DNA of 64,000 nucleotides, taken from positions 5,146,001 to 5,210,000 of the forward strand of contig NZ_CP073318.1 of the NCBI RefSeq assembly GCF_018263855.1, in the 5' to 3' direction. This stretch comes from Kutzneria sp. CA-103260. GTDB taxonomy: Bacteria; Actinomycetota; Actinomycetes; Mycobacteriales; Pseudonocardiaceae. The notes below the pieces were generated by a model. That model was not told the DNA's origin, did not search any database, and worked only from the letters and a program-made list of their open reading frames with translations. Shown piece by piece: positions 53,355-61,984 of this stretch; position 1 is the stretch's first letter, and every line of letters begins with the position of its first letter. Made by a program: the position numbers and the translations under genes.

Positions 53355-53393
53355 GCCCTGAGGTCTACCAGAAGGGGCTCCCGGCAGTGCCGC

Positions 53394-53436
53394 GAAGGGG
53401 GCATTCCTGGCGTTGAACGCCAGGAATGCCCCCTTC
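53394..53436. terminator. Perfect 19-bp terminator after the G1 peptidase gene
   Basis: Arms 53394-53412 and 53418-53436 are perfectly complementary (GAAGGGGGCATTCCTGGCG stem) with loop TTGAA. It lies between the peptidase stop (53498) and the priA start (53354). Confidence 0.85.
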
Positions 53437-53497
53437 CGAGCGGGCTACTGTCCGAACTCGACACTCAGTTGCCCGAGAGCGGGACTCGCGAGAGCGG

Positions 53498-54241
53498 TTA
53501 GACGTGCTTCCAGGTGCAGGTGAAGTTGGTGCCGCTGGTGAGGCCGGACACGGCGTCCTTGGTGGTGCCGCCGCTGGCCTGGGTGATCGGGTCGTAGCTC
53601 TGGCTGCCGATGGCCTTGCCGTTGGCGGTGGCGTTGGTGAAGTTCACACTGCCGAAGTTCGCCAGCGGCAGCGTGCCGTTGGAGTCGGAGGGGGCCTCGG
53701 CGATGATCTCGGCGCTGGCCAGCTTGGCCGCCGAGTACGTCTTGCTGACGGTGTGGCTCCAGCCCCGGGTGGTGTCGGCGATCTTCAGCGTGAACTTGCC
53801 GCCGGTGGTCTCCGTCACCGACGCGGTGAAGTGGTCGCCGGGGCTGACGGTGTCGCTGAAGTTGACCGGGTAGGCCGGGTACATCTCGTACCACGCGTAG
53901 TACTCGGCGCGGCCGTTGATGTAGTCGACCTCGGTGCCGAGCTGTTCGACGGAGTTGCTGCCGTCACCGTCGATGCCGACCCAGAAGCTGGAGTACGCGT
54001 CCTGGGAGGTGGCCTTCACCGCCGGCTGCACCCAGCTGGCCGAGACGCTGGTGAACTTGCCGCCGGTCACGGCGTAGCCGGCCCAGTTCCCGCTGGTGCT
54101 GTGGGAAAGTCCGTGGTTGAGCGGCTTGTGCAGTGTCGATTTTTGGACAGGGGCCGGGGCGGCGCTGACGGCCGGGGCGGCCAGGCCGATCACGGCCAGC
54201 GGCGCGAGCACGGCGACGGCGATGCGCAGAGGCGACTTCAC
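53498..54241 (-). CDS. Secreted G1-family (eqolisin-like) glutamic endopeptidase
   Basis: This 247-aa exported protein has a signal peptide over about residues 1-28 (AVSAAPAP). A G1 beta-sandwich follows: NWAGYAVTGG near 52-61, SSFWVGIDGDGSNSVEQLG near 84-102 and SAEIIAEAPS near 176-185. The best catalytic candidates are Gln100 and Glu178, matching the Gln/Glu dyad of eqolisins. Such peptidases act at acid pH outside the cell. GTG 54241 has GAGGAGA eight bases upstream. It stands alone between two terminated units. Confidence 0.88.
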   Translation of the reverse strand: MKSPLRIAVAVLAPLAVIGLAAPAVSAAPAPVQKSTLHKPLNHGLSHSTSGNWAGYAVTGGKFTSVSASWVQPAVKATSQDAYSSFWVGIDGDGSNSVEQLGTEVDYINGRAEYYAWYEMYPAYPVNFSDTVSPGDHFTASVTETTGGKFTLKIADTTRGWSHTVSKTYSAAKLASAEIIAEAPSDSNGTLPLANFGSVNFTNATANGKAIGSQSYDPITQASGGTTKDAVSGLTSGTNFTCTWKHV

Positions 54242-54344
54242 GACGGGGTTCTCCTCGTGCAGGGGTAAGTGGCGCTGCACGGGAAACGCTAGGTTCGTCA
54301 CACCCCGCGGTGAAGCGGGAAACCCCTTGGCGCGAACCCTTGAA

Positions 54345-55688
54345 TCAGTCAGACCACCGCAAAGCGAACCAAAGTTCCATGCGCCGCTGCACATCGGACA
54401 GGTCGACGCCCAGTTCCCGGGCCACCACGCCGATCCGGTGCCGCACGCTGTTGCGGTGCACGCCCAGTTCGGCCGCGGTCCGATCCCAGTTTCCGTTGCA
54501 AGCCAACCAGGTCCGCAGGGTTTCGACGAGTTCGGGCCGCGCCGCCAACGGTTCCAGCACGGTCGCGGCGAATCGGGCGGCGGCCTCGGGATCGACCAGA
54601 GCGGACACGCCATCGTCGACAGTGATCGGTCTGCCGACGGCGACGGCCCGTTCCAGCATCCGCGCGGCTTCCCGGTCGGCGGACGGCAGATCGGCCACGC
54701 CCACCGGGGAACTCACCGCCAGCAGCCAGCCAGCCGCTTGCGCCGCAACAACATCCGGCACAGTGGTGACAATCGCCCGCAGTTGGCCGCCGTCCGCGTC
54801 GATCCACGCGGTGCCGAGATCGATTTCCCGTTCGCCACGGGCTTTCCGCCGACCGCGCACGACCCGGTACCCCTGATGGGAGTCGTCGCCGAGCAACATC
54901 TTCGTGACCGAACGACCGTCGGCACGATCGGCCAAAGCCAGCAGTGCCAACGCAACCGCGATCACGGCCCGGTCCGCGACGGAGAATGGCCGCGCGGCGC
55001 CGACGACCAGCGCCCGGACGGAATCCACCGGATATCCGACGACATGCCATGATCCGACCTCCGTCGAGGCGCTGCGCGGACCGCTGCCGGCCCGAAGCCG
55101 CGAGGCCAGTTCCGCGACCACCGGGTCGACAGCCTCGATGCCCGCCTGGGCGACCACGGCGTCGTCCAGCAGCACACACCACCAGTCGGACAGCTCGGCC
55201 AGCGTGGCGACCACGGCGTGCATGGGATTGGGGCGCAACGCGGCACGGGTCAGCGTCGCCTGCGCCTCGGACAGCCACCGCAGCTCGGCGTGCTCTGCCT
55301 CGGCCAGCGCCACCCCGACGGCCTGGCTCACAGCAAGGAAGGGTGTAGTGGCAGGTAGCGCCAGCAAGGGCAGCCCTTGTTGCGCGCAAGCGTCAACCAA
55401 CGATGCGGGCACCTCGTCGTACACCGGCGTGACGCCGAAACCCAGCGCCTGCACGCCCGCAGCAACCAAACCGCGCACGTAACCGTCAACGTCCTCGGGG
55501 AAGTTCACGCCCGCGGTCAGCAGCAGCTCGCCGCCCAGCAGGTACGGCACCGGGTCGCGCAGCTCGCTGACGTGCGCCCACCGGATCGGCCGGTCCAGCC
55601 GGTCGGCCCCGGCCAGCACGACCAGGCCCAGCTCCGGCCGGCGCACCAGGTCGCCCAGGGGAACTGTGGACGTTCGGCCCAATGACAT
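54345..55688 (-). CDS. PucR-family regulator
   Basis: This 447-aa protein has an N-terminal PucR domain (about residues 8-120), a central GGDEF-degenerate-like region and a C-terminal PucR helix-turn-helix (LACNGNWDRTAAELGVHRNSVRHRIG near 388-415). PucR proteins control purine, amino acid and polyamine catabolic genes. It is divergent from the symporter-led operon with only 79 bases between starts, so it almost certainly controls that operon in response to its substrate. Confidence 0.88.
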   Translation of the reverse strand: MSLGRTSTVPLGDLVRRPELGLVVLAGADRLDRPIRWAHVSELRDPVPYLLGGELLLTAGVNFPEDVDGYVRGLVAAGVQALGFGVTPVYDEVPASLVDACAQQGLPLLALPATTPFLAVSQAVGVALAEAEHAELRWLSEAQATLTRAALRPNPMHAVVATLAELSDWWCVLLDDAVVAQAGIEAVDPVVAELASRLRAGSGPRSASTEVGSWHVVGYPVDSVRALVVGAARPFSVADRAVIAVALALLALADRADGRSVTKMLLGDDSHQGYRVVRGRRKARGEREIDLGTAWIDADGGQLRAIVTTVPDVVAAQAAGWLLAVSSPVGVADLPSADREAARMLERAVAVGRPITVDDGVSALVDPEAAARFAATVLEPLAARPELVETLRTWLACNGNWDRTAAELGVHRNSVRHRIGVVARELGVDLSDVQRRMELWFALRWSD

Positions 55689-55767
55689 GGCACGAGATTG
55701 TGCACTTCGTCCAGACGGGCTGCACGCCGTCGCTTCCTAGGGTGACCTGAACGACAGGAGGAAGCCG

Positions 55768-57159
55768 ATGGCACTCGATTACGCGGTGATCGCGGCGTAC
55801 GTGCTGGGCATGGTCGGGGTCGGCTGGTGGGGCATGCGCCGCGCCACCACCCGCAGCGACTACCTGGTCGCCGGCCGCCGGCTGGGCTTCGCGATGTACT
55901 CCGGAACCATGAGCGCGGTCGTCATCGGCGGCGCCTCGACCATCGGGGGCATCGCGCTCGGCTACCAGTTCGGCGTGTCCGGGGCGTGGCTGGTGTTCAC
56001 CATCGGCCTGGGCATCCTGGCGCTGTCGGCGTTCTTCGCCCGCCGAATCGTCCGGCTGAAGGTCTACACCGTGCCCGAGATGCTGGACCTGCGCTACGGC
56101 GGGTCGACCAGCATCGTGTCGGGCGTGGTGATGTGGGGCTACACCCTGATGCTGTCGGTCACCTCCACCATCGCGTACGCCACCGTGTTCGAGGTGCTGT
56201 TCGGCCTGCCCAAGGTGGGCGGGGTGATCATCGGCGGCGTCATCGTGGTGCTGTACTCGGCGCTGGGTGGCATGTGGTCGATCACGCTGACCGACATCGT
56301 GCAGTTCGTCGTGAAGACGGTCGGCATCCTGCTGGTCCTGCTGCCGACGGCGCTGGTCGCGGTGGGCGGCTTCGGCGGCTTGCACGCGCAACTGCCGGCC
56401 AGCTTCTTCGATGTCGGCTCGATCGGCACCGGCCGCATCGTCACGTACCTGCTGATCTACGTGTTCGGCCTGCTCATCGGCCAGGACATCTGGCAACGTG
56501 TGTTCACCGCCCGCACGCCACGGGTCGCGACCACGGGCGGCCTCGCCTCGGGCCTGTATTGCGTTGTCTACGCCATCGCCGGCGCGCTGATCGGCAGCGC
56601 GGCCAAGGTGCTGTACCCGAACCTGCCCAACCCGGACGACGCGTTCGCCACGATCGTCACCGGCCTGCTGCCGGCCGGCCTGCGCGGGCTGGTCCTGGCC
56701 GCCGCCCTGGCGGCGATGATGTCCACCGCTTCGGGCGCGCTGATCGCCTGCTCGACCGTCGCCCAGAACGACATCCTCCGGCGTGGCGGAGTGCGGGCCA
56801 ACCGCCTCGCGACCCTCGCGCTGGGGGTCGTGGTGATCTTGATTGCGATCGTGGTGGACGACGTGGTAGCCGCCCTCACGGTGGCCTACAACCTGCTGGT
56901 CGGAGGCCTGTTGGTGGCGATCATCGGCGGCCTGCTCTGGAAGCGGGGCACCCGGGTCGGGGCCATCGCCTCCATGATCGCCGGTGCGCTCACAGTCGTC
57001 GCGTGCATGCTGGCTTACGGCCTGCTCGCCGACCAGCCCATCTACTTCGGCCTGCTGGCCAGCCTCGTCGTGTACGTGGCGGTCAGCCTGGCCACCCCGC
57101 GCACGGCCGACTCCGTGCTGCACAACTGGGAACAACGACTCGCTGGAGCGTCCGCATGA
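55768..57159 (+). CDS. Sodium/solute symporter (SSS family)
   Basis: This 463-aa membrane protein has about 13 predicted helices with the SSS-family signatures: SDYLVAGRRLG near residue 30, the STIGGIALGYQFG sodium-site region near 58 and GRIVTYLLIYVFGLLIGQDIWQR near 225. ATG 55768 has AGGAGG upstream. It opens a four-gene operon whose enzymes handle guanidino and keto compounds, so the cargo is probably arginine, 2-ketoarginine, agmatine or guanidinobutyrate. This substrate range is inference from context. Confidence 0.9.
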   Translation: MALDYAVIAAYVLGMVGVGWWGMRRATTRSDYLVAGRRLGFAMYSGTMSAVVIGGASTIGGIALGYQFGVSGAWLVFTIGLGILALSAFFARRIVRLKVYTVPEMLDLRYGGSTSIVSGVVMWGYTLMLSVTSTIAYATVFEVLFGLPKVGGVIIGGVIVVLYSALGGMWSITLTDIVQFVVKTVGILLVLLPTALVAVGGFGGLHAQLPASFFDVGSIGTGRIVTYLLIYVFGLLIGQDIWQRVFTARTPRVATTGGLASGLYCVVYAIAGALIGSAAKVLYPNLPNPDDAFATIVTGLLPAGLRGLVLAAALAAMMSTASGALIACSTVAQNDILRRGGVRANRLATLALGVVVILIAIVVDDVVAALTVAYNLLVGGLLVAIIGGLLWKRGTRVGAIASMIAGALTVVACMLAYGLLADQPIYFGLLASLVVYVAVSLATPRTADSVLHNWEQRLAGASA

Positions 57160-58100
57160 CCCCGATCGGCCCGACCGACTCGTCCGTCGTCCCGCGCTTC
57201 GCCGGCCTGGCCACGTTCGCCCGGCTGCCGCGCATCGACCAGGTGAGCCGGGCCGACGTGGCCGTGGTCGGCATCCCGTTCGACTCCGGCGTGTCCTACC
57301 GCCCGGGCGCGCGGTTCGGCCCGGCGGCGGTGCGGGAGGCCAGCCGGCTGCTGCGGCCCTACCACCCGGGCCTAGACGTGTCGCCGTTCGAGCGGGCCCA
57401 GGTGGTGGACGCCGGCGACATCGCGGCCAACCCGATGGACATCCCGCTGGCCATCGACACCGTCGAGCGGGAGGCCGGCGTGCTGCTGGACGACGGCACG
57501 AAGCTGGTCAGCATCGGCGGCGACCACACGATCGCGCTGCCGCTGCTGCGGGCCCTGTCGCGGCGGCACGGGCCGGTGGCGCTGCTGCACTTCGACGCGC
57601 ACCTGGACACGTGGGACTCGTACTTCGGGGCGTCCTACACGCACGGCACGCCGTTCCGCCGGGCGGTCGAGGAGGGCGTGCTGGACACCTCCGCGCTGTG
57701 CCACGTCGGCATCCGCGGCCCGCTGTACGACCGCGGCGACCTGACCGGCGACAAGGAGCTCGGCTTCGGCATCGTGACCTCGGCCGACGTGCTGCGACGG
57801 GGCGTGGACGAGGTGGTCGGCGGCCTGCGGGAACGCATCGGCGACCGGCCGCTGTACGTGTCGGTGGACATCGACGTGCTGGACCCGGCCCACGCGCCCG
57901 GCACCGGGACGCCGGAGGCCGGCGGGCTGACCAGCCGCGAGCTGCTGGAGATCCTGCGCGGCCTGGCCGGCGCCAACCTGGTGTCGGCCGACGTGGTCGA
58001 GGTCGCCCCGGCCTACGACCACGCGGAGATCACCTCGATCGCCGCCTCGCACGTGGCCTACGACCTGGTGTCGCTGCTGTCGATGGGAGTGTCGGCGTGA
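57156..58100 (+). CDS. Ureohydrolase (agmatinase/guanidinobutyrase type)
   Basis: This 314-aa Mn2+ enzyme of the arginase/agmatinase family hydrolyses a guanidino group to an amine plus urea. All metal ligands are present: His124 (GGDHT), Asp147, His149 and Asp151 (DAHLD), Asp238 and Asp240 (VDIDVLDP). The general frame fits agmatinase, guanidinobutyrase and proclavaminate amidinohydrolase equally. The ThDP enzyme and aldehyde dehydrogenase beside it favour 4-guanidinobutyrate as substrate, giving GABA. ATG 57156 overlaps the symporter TGA. Confidence 0.9.
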   Translation: MTPIGPTDSSVVPRFAGLATFARLPRIDQVSRADVAVVGIPFDSGVSYRPGARFGPAAVREASRLLRPYHPGLDVSPFERAQVVDAGDIAANPMDIPLAIDTVEREAGVLLDDGTKLVSIGGDHTIALPLLRALSRRHGPVALLHFDAHLDTWDSYFGASYTHGTPFRRAVEEGVLDTSALCHVGIRGPLYDRGDLTGDKELGFGIVTSADVLRRGVDEVVGGLRERIGDRPLYVSVDIDVLDPAHAPGTGTPEAGGLTSRELLEILRGLAGANLVSADVVEVAPAYDHAEITSIAASHVAYDLVSLLSMGVSA

Positions 58101-59728
58101 CTCGGCCCGATATGCCCAGGATCGGCGCGGACCTGGTCGTCGAGACGCTCAAGGCGCTCGGCGCGGACACCGTGTTCGGCGAGCCGGGCCAGCACGCGCT
58201 CGGCCTGTTCGACGCGCTGCGCCGCTCCGACCTGCGCTATGTCGGCAACCGCACCGAACCCTCGGCGGCGTTCGCCGCGGACGGGCACGCGCGGATCACC
58301 GGCCGGGTGACACCCCTCGTCGTGTCAACCGGTCCTGGCGCGTTGCTCACGTTGGCCGGACTACATGAGGCAATCTCGTCTTCGTCGCCGGTGCTGGGCA
58401 TCAGCAGCCAGATCCCGTCCGACGGGCTCGGCGGCCGGCGGCGCGGCTACCTGCACGAACTTCCCGACCAGCAGGCGAGTTTCCGCGATGTGGTGAAGTC
58501 GACGCACGTGGTCCGCACCGCCGCGCAGATCCCGGCGGCGCTGGCCGAGGCGTGGCGAACCGCTTCGACGGCGCCGACCGGACCCGTATGGGTGGAAATT
58601 CCGCAGGACGTGCTGGCCGGTCCGACCGAGCAGCCGCCGGTGGTCTCGGTCGACGGTGAGCCGAGAACCTTGCGTCCGCAACCAGAACTGGTGGCCGAGG
58701 CGGCGCGGCTGCTCGACGCGGCCGAGCGTCCCATGATCCTCGCCGGCGGCGGCGTGGTGCGGGCCGGCGCGCAGGAAGCGTTGCTGGCCTTGGCGATGAG
58801 GCTCGGCGCGGCCGTGGCCAGCACGTTCGGCGGTCGCGGCGCGTTCCCGTGGGAGCACCCGCTGTCGCTGCGCTCCTGGCTGGAGGACTGGCACACCACG
58901 GAGTTCCTGGCCTCGGCCGACGTGCTGCTGGTGGTCGGCTCCGGCCTCGGCGAGCTGTCCACGAACTACGGCACGTTCCGGCCCACCGGCCGGGTGATCC
59001 AGGTGGACGCCGACGCCACGCGGCTGGCGGCGAACTACCCAGCATTGGGGATCCACGCCGACGCCGGGGAGTTTCTGTCCGAAGTTGTCAAACATGTTGG
59101 CTCGCGGGCACGAGTGTCGCCGGACACCGCCGGCCTGCTGACCCGGGTCGAGGAGCGGCTGAACGGGCAGGATTTGGCGTTGGAGCGCTCCATTCTGGGC
59201 ACGCTAAGGGAAGCGCTGCCGGCGGACGTGCCCAGCTTCTGGGACATGACAATTCTCGGGTATTGGGCCTGGTCAGCCTGGGACCCGAGGTCCGGCGGCA
59301 TGCACACCGCGCAGGGCTCGGGCGGCCTGGGCTGGGCCTTTCCAGCGGCGGTCGGGGCGGCCGCCGCGCTGCGGGGAAACCGGCCCGTGCTGGCCGTTTC
59401 CGGCGACGGCGGGGCGATGTACGGGCTGGCCGAGCTGGCCACCGCGGCCCAGCACGCGCTGCGCGTCACGTGGTTGATCGTGGATGATGGAGGCTATGGG
59501 ATTCTCCGCGAGTACATGGACACTCCATACGGCACCGAGCTGACCCACCCGGACTTCGTGGCGCTGGCCAGGTCGTTCGGGGTGCCGGCGACCCTGAGCA
59601 CACCGGCCCGACTGGCGTCCGACATGATCAACTCACTGGCGGTGGACGGCCCGAGCGTGGTCGTGCTGCCGGCCAGACTGACGATGTTCGCGCCGACCCA
59701 CCAGGAGGTGCAATGGCCCACAACGTGA
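58097..59728 (+). CDS. ThDP-dependent decarboxylase-like enzyme (candidate 2-ketoarginine decarboxylase)
   Basis: This 543-aa protein has the three-domain acetolactate synthase/decarboxylase fold. Catalytic Glu54 is in NRTEPSAAFAADGHAR, and the ThDP motif is GDGGAMYG followed by DDGGYG, where most members read NNGGYG. No FAD-linked acetolactate synthase context is present. The length and neighbours fit AruI of Pseudomonas, which decarboxylates 2-ketoarginine to 4-guanidinobutyraldehyde. GTG 58097 overlaps the ureohydrolase stop, and its own end overlaps the dehydrogenase gene by 16 bases. Confidence 0.75.
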   Translation: MTRPDMPRIGADLVVETLKALGADTVFGEPGQHALGLFDALRRSDLRYVGNRTEPSAAFAADGHARITGRVTPLVVSTGPGALLTLAGLHEAISSSSPVLGISSQIPSDGLGGRRRGYLHELPDQQASFRDVVKSTHVVRTAAQIPAALAEAWRTASTAPTGPVWVEIPQDVLAGPTEQPPVVSVDGEPRTLRPQPELVAEAARLLDAAERPMILAGGGVVRAGAQEALLALAMRLGAAVASTFGGRGAFPWEHPLSLRSWLEDWHTTEFLASADVLLVVGSGLGELSTNYGTFRPTGRVIQVDADATRLAANYPALGIHADAGEFLSEVVKHVGSRARVSPDTAGLLTRVEERLNGQDLALERSILGTLREALPADVPSFWDMTILGYWAWSAWDPRSGGMHTAQGSGGLGWAFPAAVGAAAALRGNRPVLAVSGDGGAMYGLAELATAAQHALRVTWLIVDDGGYGILREYMDTPYGTELTHPDFVALARSFGVPATLSTPARLASDMINSLAVDGPSVVVLPARLTMFAPTHQEVQWPTT

Positions 59729-61128
59729 TCAACGGCGAGCGACTGTCCGGAGTGGACGGTCTCCGGGCCGGTGTCGTCGACCCGGCGACGGGCGAGGTCA
59801 GCGACAGCGCGCCGGTCTCCGGAGCCTCCGATGTGGACAACGCGGCGCGGGCCGCGGCGGCCGCCTTCGACGGCTGGCGGCGCAGCACGCCCGCCGACCG
59901 CGCGCACGCCCTGCTCGGGCTGGCCGCCGCCGTCGAGGACAACGCCACCCGGCTGGCCGACGCCGAGTGCGCGGAGACCGGCAAGCAGTGGCACGTGGTG
60001 CTGGAGGAGGAGATCCCGGCCAGTGTGGACGCCCTGCGGTTCTTCGCCGGGGCGGCCCGCAACCTGGAGGGGCGCTCGGCCGGCGAGTACGCCACCGGGC
60101 TGACCTCGACGGTCCGGCGCGAGCCGGTCGGGGTGTGCGCGCAGATCACGCCGTGGAACTACCCGCTGATGATGGCCGTGTGGAAGATCGCCCCGGCGGT
60201 GGCCGCCGGCAACACCACCGTGGTGAAGCCGGCCGAGACCACGCCGTCCAGCACCGTGCTGCTGGCCGAGCTGGCCGGCGAGTACCTGCCGGCCGGCGTG
60301 GTCAACGTGATCTGCGGCGACCGGGACACCGGGCGGCTGCTGGTCGAGCACCCGGTGCCGGCGCTGGTGTCGATCACCGGCTCCACCCGGGCCGGCATGC
60401 AGGTGGCCGCCAGCGCCGCGGCCACCCTGAAGCGGACCCACCTGGAGCTGGGCGGGAACGCTCCCGTGATCGTCTTCCCGGACGTCGACGTGGCCGACGT
60501 GGCCGAGAAGATCGTCGCCGCCGCCTTCTACAACGCCGGCCAGGACTGCACCGCCGCCAGCCGCGTGCTGGCCCACGACGACGTGCACGACGAGCTGGTG
60601 GCGGCCCTGACCAAGATCGCCTCCGCGCAGCGCACCGGCAAGGGGCCCCGCGAGGCCGCCGACTTCGGGCCGCTCAACAGCCAGGCCCAGCTCGACCGGG
60701 TGACCGGCCTGATCTCCCGGCTCCCCGCCCATGCCGTCGTGCACTGCGGCGGCCACCGGGTCGGCGACCGGGGCTTCTTCTTCGCCCCGACGGTGCTCTC
60801 CGGCCTGCGTCAGGACGACGAGATCGTGCAGGAGGAGGTGTTCGCCCCGATCATCACCGTGCAGGGCTTCTCGTCCGAGGAGGAGGCCGTACGGCTGGCC
60901 AACGGCGTGCCCTACGGGCTGGCGTCGTCGGTGTGGTCCGAGAGCCACCGGCGGATCCTGCGGGTGACCTCCGGGCTGGACTTCGGCTGCGTGTGGGTCA
61001 ACACGCACGGGCCGCTGGTGTCCGAGATGCCGCACGGCGGGTTCAAGCTGTCCGGGCACGGCAAGGACCTCTCCGGCTACGGCTTCGACGACTACACCCG
61101 GGTGAAGCACGTGATGAGCGCCGTCTGA
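59713..61128 (+). CDS. Aldehyde dehydrogenase (aminobutyraldehyde/guanidinobutyraldehyde type)
   Basis: This 471-aa NAD(P)+-dependent aldehyde dehydrogenase has catalytic Cys279 (GQDCTAASR) and general base Glu245 (LELGGN), 34 residues apart as in the superfamily. The PWNYPLMMAVWKIAPA segment is near residue 147. It most resembles gamma-aminobutyraldehyde dehydrogenases. In this operon the natural substrate would be 4-guanidinobutyraldehyde, giving 4-guanidinobutyrate for the ureohydrolase. ATG 59713 lies inside the end of the ThDP gene. Confidence 0.9.
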   Translation: MAHNVINGERLSGVDGLRAGVVDPATGEVSDSAPVSGASDVDNAARAAAAAFDGWRRSTPADRAHALLGLAAAVEDNATRLADAECAETGKQWHVVLEEEIPASVDALRFFAGAARNLEGRSAGEYATGLTSTVRREPVGVCAQITPWNYPLMMAVWKIAPAVAAGNTTVVKPAETTPSSTVLLAELAGEYLPAGVVNVICGDRDTGRLLVEHPVPALVSITGSTRAGMQVAASAAATLKRTHLELGGNAPVIVFPDVDVADVAEKIVAAAFYNAGQDCTAASRVLAHDDVHDELVAALTKIASAQRTGKGPREAADFGPLNSQAQLDRVTGLISRLPAHAVVHCGGHRVGDRGFFFAPTVLSGLRQDDEIVQEEVFAPIITVQGFSSEEEAVRLANGVPYGLASSVWSESHRRILRVTSGLDFGCVWVNTHGPLVSEMPHGGFKLSGHGKDLSGYGFDDYTRVKHVMSAV

Positions 61129-61142
61129 GACCCTAGCAAACC

Positions 61143-61154
61143 GTACGTACGTAC
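61143..61154. promoter_or_regulatory. GTACGTACGTAC palindrome upstream of the methyltransferase gene
   Basis: A perfect 12-base palindrome made of three GTAC units sits in the 43-base gap, 18 bases before the methyltransferase ATG. It has the look of a TetR-type operator; no regulator gene is adjacent. Confidence 0.35.
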
Positions 61155-61171
61155 TGCTACCGTCCCAGGGC

Positions 61172-61927
61172 ATGACCGATGCCACCACCCGGTTCGGGGG
61201 TTTCGCCGACGAGTACGACCGCGTCCGCCCCACGCCGCCCGCCGTCCTGACCGAGCTGATCACCCAGTGGGCCGGGGTCACTGAGCCCGATGTCGTCGAC
61301 CTCGGCGCCGGCACCGGCCTGGCCACCGCGCTGTGGCCGGCCGCCATCGGCGTCGAGCCCGATCCCGGCATGCGGGCCATCGCCGCCGCCCGGGGCCTGC
61401 GGGTCGTCGACGGCACCGCCGAGGCCACCACCCTGCCCGACAACTGCGCCGACGTCGTCACCGCCAGCCAGGCCCTGCACTGGTTCGACCCCGCCCGCGC
61501 CTTCCCCGAGGTCGCCCGCATCCTCCGCCCCGGTGGCGTGTTCGCCGCCTTCGACTGCGAATGGCCGCCTGCCGTCGACCCCGAGTGCGACGCCGCCTAC
61601 CGCTCCGTCGAGGACCATTACCGCGTTCTCGAGGTCCGACACCACGTCCGTCCTCCCTACGCCGCCAAGGCCGACCACGCCGCCCGCCTCCGCGACAGCG
61701 GCCTGTTCCGCCACGTCACCGAGGTCGCCGTGCACGCCAAGGACATCGGCGACGCCGCCCGCTTCGTGGACATCCTCCGCAGCCAGGGCGGCGTCGTCGC
61801 CCTGCTCGAACGCGGCATCACCGAGGACGAGATCGGCCTCACCCGCCTCCGCGAGGTCGCCCAGCGCCGCATCCCCACCCCGCGCATCTGGTGGTGGACC
61901 TATCGGGTCCGTCTCGCCGTTGCGTGA
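61172..61927 (+). CDS. Class I SAM-dependent methyltransferase
   Basis: This 251-aa protein has a Methyltransf_11-like domain: SAM motif I VVDLGAGTGLAT near residue 41, then IGVEPDPGMR and VTASQALHWFDP. The C-terminal half is less conserved. It resembles the small family of general class I methyltransferases annotated across actinobacteria. The acceptor is unknown. ATG 61172 is the first in frame; 43 bases separate it from the dehydrogenase gene, so it may be an independent unit. Confidence 0.85.
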   Translation: MTDATTRFGGFADEYDRVRPTPPAVLTELITQWAGVTEPDVVDLGAGTGLATALWPAAIGVEPDPGMRAIAAARGLRVVDGTAEATTLPDNCADVVTASQALHWFDPARAFPEVARILRPGGVFAAFDCEWPPAVDPECDAAYRSVEDHYRVLEVRHHVRPPYAAKADHAARLRDSGLFRHVTEVAVHAKDIGDAARFVDILRSQGGVVALLERGITEDEIGLTRLREVAQRRIPTPRIWWWTYRVRLAVA

Positions 61928-61984
61928 GCGGTCCTCACCGCACGCCACTAGCATCACCGGCGACGCAACAGGGGGGAACACACA

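Noticed and set aside
58097..59728. Acetolactate synthase large subunit (ilvB)
   Set aside because: No small subunit or branched-chain genes nearby; neighbours belong to guanidino-compound breakdown.
61143..61154. GTACGTACGTAC as a strong standalone finding
   Set aside because: Short and without an adjacent regulator gene; listed only as a weak operator candidate.
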